NCBI GenBank assembly: GCA_965216025.1
Contig: CBDCEX010000015.1
Span: 1 to 64,000 of the forward strand
Source: JADFQT01 sp965216025
GTDB lineage: Bacteria; Chloroflexota; Dehalococcoidia; Lucifugimonadales; UBA3495
DNA length: 64,000 nt
Reading direction: 5' to 3'
Shown: piece after piece, positions 32,429-41,641 of the stretch
Layout: each line of letters begins with the position of its first letter
Position numbering within the stretch: position 1 is the stretch's first letter
Translations under genes and position numbers: made by a program
Notes under the pieces: generated by a model
What the model saw: the letters and a program-made list of their open reading frames with translations, nothing else
Told to the model about the DNA's origin: nothing
Databases searched by the model: none

Positions 32429-33445
32429 ATGCCATTTGGAGGTAATGACTGGCTCGCTCTGACACAGGAGCCAACGTTGGAACCTGCGCTGCCCATCTGT
32501 GACCCCCATCACCACTTTTGGGATTTTAGACCCGTGCGGCTTCCCTACCAGCGTTATCTTCTCCACGAGTTGGCCGCCGATATCTACAGCGGTCACAACG
32601 TACGATCAACGGTTTTCATTGAAACCAGCTCCATGTACCGTCCTGATGGACCGGAGGAGTTGCGTCCTGTTGGAGAGATCGAATTCGTGCAAGGTTTGGC
32701 GGCGGCCAGTGCCAGCGGCCTCTACGGACCCGCCAAAGCGGCAGCAGCCATCGTGGGCAGGGCCAACCTCAACTTGGGGGAAGAAGTGAAGCCAGCTTTG
32801 GAGGCGCTTCAGGCAGCCAGCCCCAATCGGTTTCGGGGCATCCGCCAATCCGCCGCCTGGGACTCCGATCCCGAGGTAGAAGACCGGGCGCCTAAAGGCC
32901 AGCTCGCGGATTCCAATTTTCGGACCGGCGCCCAAACGCTAGCGCAAATGGGCCTGTCGTTGGATATTACACTCTACTTTCCTCAGTTGCCCGAACTAGC
33001 GGACTTCGCCAACGCCGTCCCTGAGCTAACAATCGTTCTGAACCACATAGGTGGTCTGCTGCGGACAGGTCCCTACGGCGACCGAGATGATGATGTACTG
33101 CCCGTCTGGAAAAGCGGTATTGCCGCCGTGGCCAAATGCCCCAACGTCAACGTCAAGTTGGGTGGTGTAGGACAACCCCGTTACGGGTTCGACTGGTACG
33201 CCCGAACGGAACCCGTTGGCTCTGAAGAACTGGCTGGGGCTTTAGACCCCTTCTTGAACTACTGCGTTGAGCGGTTTGGACCTGACCGCTGCATGTTTGA
33301 GAGCAACTTCCCTCCGGACAAGTTCTCTTATTCCTACAACGTTCTATTTAACGCATTCAAACGGCTCTCCAGGGGCTACTCGACCGCCGAACGAGCCTCC
33401 TTGTTTCATGATACTGCCACAAGGGTTTACCGGATTGACGTTTAG
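32429..33445 (+). CDS. Amidohydrolase family protein (TIM-barrel lactonase-like)
   Basis: The start is ATG 32429 after AAAGGAGG; the longer open frame upstream lacks a good site. The 338-residue protein opens with the metal-binding CDPHHHFWD motif, then FIETSSMY, FRGIRQSAAWD, LNHIGG and MFESNFPPD, the layout of the amidohydrolase_2 family (2-pyrone-4,6-dicarboxylate lactonase, L-fuconolactonase and relatives). It hydrolyses lactone or amide bonds with a metal-activated water. The stop TAG is directly at the left edge of an IS5 insertion, which leaves the protein intact. Confidence 0.88.
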   Translation: MPFGGNDWLALTQEPTLEPALPICDPHHHFWDFRPVRLPYQRYLLHELAADIYSGHNVRSTVFIETSSMYRPDGPEELRPVGEIEFVQGLAAASASGLYGPAKAAAAIVGRANLNLGEEVKPALEALQAASPNRFRGIRQSAAWDSDPEVEDRAPKGQLADSNFRTGAQTLAQMGLSLDITLYFPQLPELADFANAVPELTIVLNHIGGLLRTGPYGDRDDDVLPVWKSGIAAVAKCPNVNVKLGGVGQPRYGFDWYARTEPVGSEELAGALDPFLNYCVERFGPDRCMFESNFPPDKFSYSYNVLFNAFKRLSRGYSTAERASLFHDTATRVYRIDV

Positions 33446-34365
33446 TAACTATCTCAAAACCTTGAATTGAATTTGAAACTTATATTATACTTCCACCAAA
33501 AGTGTGGAGGTGAAAGCAGTGAAACCAATGAGGCAAGTTGAACCGCTGGAGACTATTTGGGAGATTCCGGACGATTTGTGGGAGAAAGTTGAGCCAGTGA
33601 TCCTGGAGGGAATCCCTCCCAAAACCACCGGTCGCAAGCGGGTCAACCCAAGGCCAATCCTTAACGGAATTATCTTTCGCTTACGTAGTGGTTGCCAATG
33701 GAACCATCTGCCCAAGACTTTTGGTGACGATAGTACTATCCATCGTACTTTTCAGCTATGGGTAGAATCGGGAGTGTTGAACCAAGTGTGGTCGGTCATG
33801 GTAGAGGAATGTGAAGAGCTGGGAGGTGTGGACTGGGAATGGCAAGCAGCGGATTGCGCCCTGGGTAAAGCTCGCCTGGGGGGGACGCAATTGGCCCCAA
33901 TCCCACGGACCGTGGCAAGGCGGGCAGCAAGCGAAGCCTGTTGGTAGAGGGGGACGAGGGCCTCTGAGTCTAGTGGTAGCTGGAGCCAATGTCCACGACA
34001 CCAAGCTGCTGGAAGCCACCCTGGAAGCCATTGTGGTGGAGCGGCCTCAGCCCACTGACCAGGCACCCCAGCACCTATGTCTGGACAAAGGGTATGACAA
34101 TCCCACCGGCCACCAAGCTGCCGCTGCCCACGGGTATCAGCCCACATACGACGTATTGGTGAGGAGAAGCTGGATAGCTTCGGCGAGAAGACCCATCCGG
34201 CCCGACGTTGGGTGGTGGAACGAACCCTGTCGTGGCTGTCCAAGTGCAGAGGATTACTTGTCCGTTACGACAAAAAGGCATCCAATTTCCTGGGTCTTTT
34301 GCAACTGGCCTGCGGGCTACTGTGGTACCCGCGAGTTTGGCGCCTTACTGTTTTGAGATAGTTAC
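33445..34365 (+). mobile_element. IS5-family insertion sequence (921 bp)
   Basis: Inverted ends GTAACTATCTCAAAAC and complement are flanked by TTA at 33442-33444 and 34366-34368 (3-bp TNA-type duplication). The element contains a degenerate transposase. It is inserted exactly at the stop codon of the amidohydrolase gene; both TTA copies preserve the TAG. Confidence 0.82.
33504..34360 (+). pseudogene. IS5-family transposase, multiple frameshifts
   Basis: The N-terminal frame has IPDDLWEKVEPVI, FRLRSGCQWNHLPKTFGDDSTIHR and VDWEWQAADCALGKA (first catalytic Asp). The frame then shifts near 33880-33965 to reach GPLSLVVAGANVHDTKLLE and HLCLDKGYD, and shifts again near 34160 to reach RRWVVERTLSWLSKCRGLLVRY with the catalytic Glu. 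At least three frames are needed, so this copy cannot make an active enzyme unless the indels are sequencing errors. Confidence 0.8.
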
Positions 34366-34435
34366 TTAGTGGCCAGACCATTGGGGAGCTCGAGAGCATG
34401 AGGCAACGAAACGGGTCTAAGGAAGGAGGGCTCCC

Positions 34436-34651
34436 ATGGCGAAAGGCTTCAACTTACCCGATGTTAGAGATGGTCTCAGCCACAGTGAACGAATCGTCCT
34501 CTGGTGTTTCTACGAACTAAAGCAGCAATATGGTGACAGGCAGATTCCAACGAGCCTGCTCTATGGACGGGTTGTTGAACATGTCGACATGAGCGTTGGG
34601 GATATGAAGAGTGTTCTCGTGCGGTTCGTCAGGAATGAGCTTTCACCGTGA
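34436..34651 (+). CDS. Hypothetical protein, 71 aa
   Basis: ATG 34436 follows a strong AAGGAGGG. The product is a small soluble protein with helix-rich LSHSERIVLWCFYELKQQYG and MSVGDMKSVLVRF segments, reminiscent of a winged-helix N-terminus but without a clear family. It stands alone between the IS5 element and the MmgE/PrpD relic. No gene is seen in 34652-34903. Confidence 0.45.
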   Translation: MAKGFNLPDVRDGLSHSERIVLWCFYELKQQYGDRQIPTSLLYGRVVEHVDMSVGDMKSVLVRFVRNELSP

Positions 34652-34903
34652 GGTAGGTGTGGTAGCCCCAAAGAGGTGGGACAGGAGATAGCGGAAAGTG
34701 CGATGCTGGGCGCGTACCTTGGGGCAAGCAGACCGGAATAGTGTGGTTGCTTACGTTGAAACTGTGAGTGGGTGGCAGGAGACAATTACAACCGACAGGA
34801 GAACGTATTAGCACGTTCGTGTTCCCCGAAATCGAAGGCATACTCCAAGTCGTCTAGGCGAAATTATTTTACCGTCCTCCACGCTGGCCTTTATCGAGCT
34901 AAT

Positions 34904-35340
34904 CTACCGTCGGACCTCGTCGATGTGGGCCTCAGAAAGCTCCAATTGGACCATCACCTCGGCCACGTTGCTCACCGTATCCAGCCGTTTCAGCACTTGA
35001 ACAAGTTCCCTAACTTTATCTTCTCCAGCCCGCAGGCCCACGAGGTAGGAGAATTTGGCATCTAGCTCCGCCTCGGTCATCTGCCGGTCCTTGCTCCCTT
35101 TGCGCAGCTTTCTACCATCCTTGGTTATGACGGTTACTCCCGCGTAGAAACGGTCTTCATACCCTGCCCAGTCGCTCCTAGCGGAGATTTTAACCCGGTC
35201 TCGCATGGCGCTGAACTCTGGAGTGTTGGAAAACTTTTCGTCATGAGCCTCACGTAATCCCATCCCGCCATGCAGCGCGGCCAAGGCCAGCACCTCCCTG
35301 CCAGAATGGGAGAGGCTGGTATTTGCATGGTGGACACTGC
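34904..35340 (-). pseudogene. MmgE/PrpD family protein, 3' fragment
   Basis: Reading in from the IS630 edge, the frame gives VHHANTSLSHSGREVLALAAL, then FSNTPEFSAMRDRVKI and AKFSYLVGLRAGEDKVRELV, the C-terminal end of MmgE/PrpD (2-methylcitrate dehydratase-like) proteins. It joins in frame to the 5' fragment at 36574 if the IS and one TA are removed. The family isomerises or dehydrates small di- and tricarboxylates. Gene inactivated. Confidence 0.78.
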
Positions 35341-36224
35341 TGAACCAAAGCCAAGGTGGGAACTACATTTTGGAGCGATGGCAAAGGCGTGGCAGTTTTC
35401 ATCATCAGTGCGTCGGCTCGGGCTTGTAAAAGGGTTCGGCAGCGATGTTTCACTTCATCCTTACGGTGAGCTAGCCCGCCGAAGAATACATACATCTTCT
35501 CTTGGACTTGGGCTTTTGTTCCCAGGCATTCGTTGGCCGTGACCTCTTCCCTGGCCCAGTCCCAGACGGCTTCGTCGGCATTGAAGTCTGGGCTGTAGGC
35601 CGGTAAGGCCACCAACCTCAGATGCAAGTCAGGAGTGGCCAGATGGCTGCGAATCGCTTCACCTCGGTGGGCTGGCCCATTGTCCCAAATCACTACCAGA
35701 GGTCCAGGATGGTTTTCTCTTAGCTGCTGTAAAAAGGCGGTGGAGGTCTCGGCAGTGCTGTTTCCAGCTATCTCCATGGCTTCCACCTCCCCAGTCTCCA
35801 GACAAACTCCCGAGTAGTAGTTGGCCTTCTCTCCCCACCGGGGACTGGTGGAATCCACCAAAGCAGGCTGACCTCGCAACACCCATTTCCCCCTCAGGTC
35901 GGCATCGGCCCGAAAGTGGGCTTCGTCCACGAAGAAGATCTTGGCCCCACTCTCTTGGGCCTCCTCTCGGATTTGGCGGTACTGGAGGACGAAAGCTTTC
36001 CGCTCTTCATCCTTGGCTTTCAGGAGGCGTTTTTTGGGTCGCTTCAGCACGAAGCCCAACCGGTGGAGGTAGTTCAAGCAACTGCTCCGACTCAGCCCCA
36101 GATCAAAGCTCCTCTTGAGAAATTGCCTCACTACTTTCCAATTCCAGTTGGACAATTCAATTCCCGCCTCCCCAGGCGGATCTAGCACCGCAGACTTCAG
36201 TTGGTTCTGTTCACCCCGGCTCAA
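35250..36224 (-). CDS. IS630 transposase orfB, copy 2, reading into the flank
   Basis: As in the other copies, it has DEAHFRAD, IWDNGPAHRG and SPDFNADEAVWDW. Because the TA that normally completes the stop has changed, the frame extends about 30 codons into the MmgE/PrpD relic, giving 324 residues. Confidence 0.85.
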   Translation of the reverse strand: MSRGEQNQLKSAVLDPPGEAGIELSNWNWKVVRQFLKRSFDLGLSRSSCLNYLHRLGFVLKRPKKRLLKAKDEERKAFVLQYRQIREEAQESGAKIFFVDEAHFRADADLRGKWVLRGQPALVDSTSPRWGEKANYYSGVCLETGEVEAMEIAGNSTAETSTAFLQQLRENHPGPLVVIWDNGPAHRGEAIRSHLATPDLHLRLVALPAYSPDFNADEAVWDWAREEVTANECLGTKAQVQEKMYVFFGGLAHRKDEVKHRCRTLLQARADALMMKTATPLPSLQNVVPTLALVQQCPPCKYQPLPFWQGGAGLGRAAWRDGIT

Positions 36225-36571
36225 GACGGGGGGGAACCCCCAGTCTGTTCAAAGACCAAACCTTGGGCCCCGGCTCGGCGAAAGTTGGCCAGCCAGTTTC
36301 CAATGGTATGAGGTGCTCTCTCCAAAGCCTCAGCCACTTGGATCGCCGACCACCCTTGGGCCAACAACCATAGCCCATGCCAACGCTCCCGCTCACCAGG
36401 TGTTGGTGCTCCATACATGCTTTCCCGCAGGTTACCTACATCCAGTTGCCACCGTTCCAGGAGTTGCGCTATGTCTCTCATACCCTCCACCACCGCCAAT
36501 CGATTTCTTTTACAGAATATCGCAACTCCTCTGCCGGTTCGTTTTATGTAGGTTTCACCTTAGCTTTGGTT
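35343..36571 (-). mobile_element. IS630-family element, copy 2 (1229 bp)
   Basis: Same ends as copy 1. The right flank is TA (36572-36573), and the left flank is TG (35341-35342) where TA is expected, so one copy of the target duplication has mutated. Both flanks belong to the same MmgE/PrpD gene, so this copy is a simple insertion. Confidence 0.9.
36221..36499 (-). CDS. IS630 orfA, copy 2
   Basis: 92-residue helix-turn-helix protein, 4-base overlap with orfB at a C7 run (coding strand). It differs from copies 1 and 3 at several residues (for example ESMYGAPTPG), so it is the more diverged copy. Confidence 0.8.
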   Translation of the reverse strand: MAVVEGMRDIAQLLERWQLDVGNLRESMYGAPTPGERERWHGLWLLAQGWSAIQVAEALERAPHTIGNWLANFRRAGAQGLVFEQTGGSPPS

Positions 36572-36573
36572 TA

Positions 36574-37530
36574 GTTAGACCCCCATCACGCCTGGGCACA
36601 ACCTCTGCCTGGATTTCAGCGATATGCCCAGCACTTAAGCCGTTCTTGGACATCAACTCAAGAAGAACTAACCTGGCGACATGGTAGCCCCCACCCGCAT
36701 TGTGCCTCTTGAAGATCAAGCCCATGATGCCGTATTCTTCGCCCAGTCCTCTCAGAAATTCAGTGCCCGGAGCACGAACACCCAGGCGGCTATGGAAGAA
36801 GCCCGGCTCCCCGTCAAAGATGTCTCTCGGAGCATCATAGCCGACTTTGGCCATCAGCGCCGCGGCCACTCCATTTCTGGCGCCTACTCCACCACGCAAG
36901 AAAGACGCGGTCATGTGCGCCGTTTCTCCGGCATAGGCGGCAATGTTGCAAGGACATATGGGCTGCTACACCGAGGGCTACTTCCAGCCGGTCTGACGGT
37001 AGCCCCAAGGTGATTCCGGCCGCGACAGTTGCTCCCATTGTGTTGCCCGCATCCACCGGGCCAAAATCCTTTCCAGTTTCACTTTCCTCTTGAGCGGCCA
37101 CCCTTACCAATCTCTTCGACAATTCATATCCCAGAACAACACCTCGTAGTACCTCTGGCCCCGAGGCTCCTACTAGCTGGCCTGTTGCCAGAGCCCCGGC
37201 CATAACTGCGGCCAAAATATGAGTTCCGCGACCATCGCCGTCATGGGCATCCATCTCATCACCGTGGCCCAGGGTGCCGTTGACCTGGGCGGCATTTAAC
37301 GCCGAGGTACACATCGGGAAGCCCATCATGGTACAGTCCGGATATCCTCCGACCAGGTTAGCAAAATCTACCATTCGGTGGGCTGAAGGTAGCATAGAGC
37401 AAGCCAAATTGCAGCCAATGCCCTCGTACAGGGCCAACAAAGTCATCTGCTTGACATCAGAGGGGATGTCCTCGAATCTGGTGGCGTACATCCAGTTGAG
37501 ATAGCTCTTCGTGGCGCTAAGCTCTGCCAT
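36574..37530 (-). pseudogene. MmgE/PrpD family protein, 5' fragment with frameshift
   Basis: ATG 37530 follows GGAGG. The N-terminal frame has MTLLALYEGIGCNLACSM, LNAAQVNGTLGHGDEMDAHD (family active-site region) and GNTMGATVAAGITLGL. Near 36955 the frame shifts; the continuation in the other frame reads NIAAYAGETAHMTASFLRGG, then AKVGYDAPRDIFDGEPGFF and ends EVVPRRDGGLT at the IS630 edge. The gene is thus broken twice, by an indel and by the IS. Confidence 0.8.
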
Positions 37531-38229
37531 CGCGTTTCCTCCGAACGAAGGTGGTTGTGGCTACCGCAACCACATAAATGGCAATACGGTTAGTGGCGCC
37601 GGATTGGCATAAGGATATTGGATTGAAGTACCGCCTACAAGATCAACAGTAACACCGTCCAGAGCATCAGAATCGACAGGTCGATCTCAATGCCAACCGC
37701 GATAACAACAAGGGGAGCAACTTACTCAATGGCACGAATGACACACGGCGCATGCACGAAAGTGGCACTGAAATAGCATTGGGTACGCATATGTTCCTGG
37801 GCCCAAGTTTTGGTCCTTACTGATACAAAATAGCGTTTAGCATTTTTCTTGATGCAGATTTGGCCGAGAGCTTTTTCCGCCGGGCAGGTCAAGATTGGCA
37901 AAAATTGAGGTGTAGAAAGGGTAGCAAAAACAGTGGCGGTGTGATATACTTTTTCAAGTCCTCACGAAAAGAGGGCTTTTTTATTGCCCAAAAACAGTTC
38001 CCTGACTTGGCCCCTTCGTTCTCCTGCACCCCCGCTGCGATGAACCGGACTGTCCGGATGGGCGTCTCCTCAATGGCTGTGGCTTTCTTTATATTCCCAG
38101 ACCTCGGCAAGGAGAGATTTTAGCCGGGAAGCCCATTTGTGGTTGCCTCCCCGATCTCTGTTGTTAGATGAAAAGGCTTCTATGTCCTAGCTAGTGCAGT
38201 TATACTTGGCGCCAAAAGTTGGAGGTTCC
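37531..38229. other. Intergenic region with no convincing gene
   Basis: A 700-base stretch without supported coding sequence, AT-richer than its surroundings around 37830-37990. It contains the hairpin listed separately at 37956. The reading frames present have no motif and overlap on both strands. Confidence 0.5.
37956..37983 (+). terminator. Terminator-like hairpin without an upstream gene
   Basis: AAGTCCTC and GAGGGCTT form an 8-bp stem (one wobble) with a 7-base loop, followed by TTTTTATT. A TATACT lies directly upstream (37945-37950), so a very short transcript or leader could be made here. No gene lies on this strand upstream. Confidence 0.5.
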
Positions 38230-39035
38230 GTGAGTGACGTTGTAGTCGAAAAAGAATTAGTTATCGGCAAAGGTGGGGGCCGCAAGCTCAAGGTGGATGT
38301 GTTTCGCCCCGCCGTTCAATCTGGTCCTGTTCCTGGAGTGCTGTTTATGCCAGGAAAAGGGTGGCGCAATTGTGACCGCGCCGCCCTGGCAGAGCGGTAC
38401 GGCTATGCCATTGCGAAGTACGGTTACGTGTGTGTAAACGGGAGTACCGGGTCATGGACGAAGCTCTCTGGCCAGCTCAGATTCACGACGTCAAAACGGC
38501 AATTCGTTGGGTAAGGGCTAATAGCGAGAGTCTTGGAATCGAGCCGTCGCAAATAGTGATCGCAGGGAAATCCTCGGGCGGGCAGCTCGCTTTATTGGCG
38601 GCCGGCACCCCCAACCTTGCCGAGTTCGAAGGGAACGGTGGCAACCCCGGAGTTAGCACCGACGTGGCCGGTGTAGTCGGGTCGGCCCCCGTTTCCAACA
38701 TGACCGATTTTGCCGAGAGGCGGGACTTGGAACCCCTGTTCGGTGCCAACCCGAGCCCGGAACTCTTAAAAGCGATAAGTCCGATCACTTACGCCAACGA
38801 GAACTATCCGCCGACGCTCATCTTTCATGGTACTGCTGATACCCGCGTACACCACCACGAGACCGTGCGATTTTTCGAGAAGCTGGAGCAAGCGGGGGTT
38901 CCAATGGACCTGCATTTGTACGCCGGACAGGACCACTTCTTCGATCGAGAGCCTCATTTCTACCAGGCCGTGGCCGACGCCGTAGCATTGTTCATTTCTC
39001 GCTGTGTGCCGCTGCGGGAGCCGGTTACGGCGTAG
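38230..39035 (+). pseudogene. Esterase/lipase (alpha/beta hydrolase) with GT-repeat frameshift
   Basis: The start is GTG 38230 after GGAGG. The first frame gives RKLKVDVFRPA, VPGVLFMPGKGW and YGYAIAKYGYVC. The gene then continues in the next frame as KREYRVMDEALWPAQIHD, VIAGKSSGGQLALLAAG (nucleophile Ser), FHGTADTRVHH (acid) and AGQDHFFD (His). The break lies at (GT)4 at 38428-38435; three GT units would restore one frame (YVCKREYR). Homologous to BD-FAE-type acetyl esterases. It is a slipped dinucleotide repeat or sequencing error. Confidence 0.8.
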
Positions 39036-39373
39036 ATTGCAGTAATTCTCCGGCTAGAATATCCCTGCTAGGATGCTGAGGAGTTAAAAAATGACTACCG
39101 TAAAAGCCCAGGAAAAGTTCGTCACGGTAAACGGTGTCCAATTGCGCTACCTGGACTGGGGCACGGCTGGAAAAACCCCATTGGTATGCCTGCACGGCCA
39201 CACGGGCCAAGCCCACATCTGGGACGAGTTCGCGGAAGCGACGGCCCCCCACTACCACGTGCTGGCCGTGGACCAGCGGGGGCACGGCGGCAGCCAATGG
39301 GCCGACACCGGATACGCCCGAGACCGGTTCGTGGAAGACCTGGCGGGCTTTGTGGACTCTTTGGGCCTATCTA

Positions 39374-40602
39374 AACCAAAGCTAAGGTGAAACCTACATA
39401 AAGCGAACCCGAAGAGGAGTTGCGATATTCTGTAAAAGAAGTCGATTGGCGGTGGGGGAAGGGATGACAGACATAGTGCAACTCCTAGAACGGTGGCAAC
39501 TGGATGTAGGCGACTTACGGGAAAGGATGTATCGGGCGCCAACACCTCGGGAGCGAGAGCGATGGCATGGGCTATGGTTGTTGGCCCAAGGGTGGTCGGC
39601 CACTCAAGTGGCTGAGGCTTTGGAGAGAGAGCCTCATACCATCGGAAACTGGCTGGACAACTTTCGCCAAGGCGGGGCCCAAGGTTTGGTCTTTGAGCAG
39701 ACTGGGGGTTCCCCCCCGTCTTGAACCGAGGTCAACAGAACCAACTGAAGTCTGCGGTGCAAAATCCGCCTGGGGAGGCGGGGATTGAATTGTCCAACTG
39801 GAACTGGAAAGTAGTAAGGCAATTTCTCAAGCAGAGCTTTGACCTGGGACTGAGTCGGAGCAGTTGCTTGAACTACCTCCATCGGTTGGGCTTCGTGCTG
39901 AAGCGACCCAAGAAACGCCTCCTGAAAGCCAAGGATGAAGAACGGAAAGCCTTCGTCCTCCAGTACAGCCAAATCCGAGAGGAGGCCCAAGAGAGTGGAG
40001 CCAAGATCTTCTTCGTGGATGAAGCCCACTTTCGGGCCGATGCCGACCTGCGAGGCAAATGGGTACTCAAGGGAGAGGCAGCGCTGGTGGACTCCACCAG
40101 TCCCCGGTGGGGAGAGAAGGCCTGCTACTACTCGGGAGTTTGTCTGGAGACTGGGGAGGTGGAAGCCATGGAAATAGCTGGAAACAGCAATGCCGAGACC
40201 TCCACCGCCTTTTTACAGCAGCTAAGAGCAAACCATCCTGGACCTCTGGTAGTAATCTGGGACAATGGACCAGCCCACCGAGGAGCAGCGATTCGCAGCT
40301 ATTTGACCACTCCGAACTTGCATCTGCGGTTGGTGGCCTTACCGGCCTACAGCCCAGACTTCAATGCCGACGAAGCCGTCTGGGACTGGGCCAGGGAAGA
40401 GGTCACGGCCAACGAATGCCACGGAACAAAAGCCAAAGTCCAAGAGAAGATGAATCAATTCTTCGGCGGGCTAGCTCACCGTAAGGAAGAAGTGAAACGT
40501 CGCTGCCCAACCCGGTTACAGGCCCGAGCCGATGCTTTGATCTTTACACCTGCCGTGCCTTTGCCATCACTGCCCAATGTAGTTCCCACCTTGGCTTTGG
40601 TT
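39374..40602 (+). mobile_element. IS630-family element, copy 3 (1229 bp)
   Basis: TA flanks at 39372-39373 and 40603-40604; same ends as the other copies but opposite orientation to them. Both flanks belong to one hydrolase gene, so this is a simple insertion. Confidence 0.92.
39446..39724 (+). CDS. IS630 orfA, copy 3
   Basis: 92 residues, identical to copy 1 except at one or two positions (NWLDNF versus NWQDNF). Helix-turn-helix domain. It ends at CCCCCCCGTCTTGA, where a -1 slip would enter orfB. Confidence 0.83.
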   Translation: MAVGEGMTDIVQLLERWQLDVGDLRERMYRAPTPRERERWHGLWLLAQGWSATQVAEALEREPHTIGNWLDNFRQGGAQGLVFEQTGGSPPS

Positions 40603-40605
40603 TAG
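39721..40605 (+). CDS. IS630 transposase orfB (DDE), copy 3
   Basis: 294 residues with DEAHFRAD, VVIWDNGPAHRG and LPAYSPDFNADEAVWDW. Nearly identical to copy 1. The stop TAG uses the target-site TA. All catalytic residues are present, so this copy may be active. Confidence 0.88.
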   Translation: MNRGQQNQLKSAVQNPPGEAGIELSNWNWKVVRQFLKQSFDLGLSRSSCLNYLHRLGFVLKRPKKRLLKAKDEERKAFVLQYSQIREEAQESGAKIFFVDEAHFRADADLRGKWVLKGEAALVDSTSPRWGEKACYYSGVCLETGEVEAMEIAGNSNAETSTAFLQQLRANHPGPLVVIWDNGPAHRGAAIRSYLTTPNLHLRLVALPAYSPDFNADEAVWDWAREEVTANECHGTKAKVQEKMNQFFGGLAHRKEEVKRRCPTRLQARADALIFTPAVPLPSLPNVVPTLALV

Positions 40606-41641
40606 GTTCGTGTTGGCCGGACTGTCCATGGGAGGCTGGCACTCCTTGCTCTACACCCCGGACCACCAAGACCGGGTGGAGCGCATCATTATCGTGGACA
40701 ACCAAGGATGAACAAGACAAGATCCTTTTCGGCACAATGATTTTGGAAATACCGGTTAAGGCAAAAATATAGGAGAAGGAAACATGGCAGCAGTCTATAA
40801 CCCTTCGGCACAGTACGAAGTAAAGAGTTGGGACGTGGAGTACCGGCAAGACCCGGTCCGTACCTTGATGGCTCGTATCTACCAACCGCAGGGCTCCGAC
40901 CACTTCCCAGTCCTTTTGGATGTGCATGGCGGTGCTTGGAACGACCAAGACCGCACCGCCAATGCGCTGGTGGACCAATAATTGGCGGCCAGCGGCGTCC
41001 TGGTGGTGGCCATCGACCTACGCCTGGCCAGCGAAGCCCCCTACCCGGCCTCGGTGGCCGACACCAATTTTGGCATCCGCTGGCTTAAATCCAGAGCCCG
41101 GGAGTGGAACGGCGACCCCGCAACCCTTGGTGTCTTGGGTAGCTCCAGCGGCGGACACGTAGTCGAGTTGATCGCCATGCGGCCCAACGACCCACGCTAC
41201 AACGAGTTCCCCTTGGAAGAGGCCCCTGACTTGGACGCTACCCTGAATTACGTCATCGCTCGCTCGCCCATCAGCAACACCATCGCTCGCTATGAAAACG
41301 CCAAGAGCAGACAGCGTCAGAACATGGTGCACAATAATGAGACCTATTTCAACCCTTGGGACAGCATTCACGAGGCCAATCCGCAAGAAATCTTGGACCG
41401 GGGAGAGGTGGTTTCCTTGCCGCCGATGTTCGTCTTGCAAGGTTCCCTGGATGACAATGTGATGCCCGAAACCCAGGCGCATTTCGTCGATTGCTACCGG
41501 AACGCCGGTGGCGACATCGAGTTCGAGGTATTCGCCCGCGCCGAACATCGCTGGGTTCACACTCCCAGTCCTGAGACGGATCGGGCCATCGACATGATGA
41601 AGGACTACATCGCCAGCCGGCCAGGGGCAATGCAGCCAGTG

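Larger units (their letters stand above)
39091..40711 (+). pseudogene. Alpha/beta hydrolase split by IS630 copy 3
   Basis: ATG 39091 follows GAGGAG. Residues 1-94 contain PLVCLHGHTGQAHIWDEFAE, VLAVDQRGHGGS and FVEDLAGFVDSLGLS. After the IS the frame resumes at 40605 as RFVLAGLSMGGWHSLLY (nucleophile Ser) and stops at TGA 40709-40711. With one TA kept, the two parts join in frame. The acid and His parts are missing, so the gene was also truncated at the 3' end before or after the IS arrived. Confidence 0.8.
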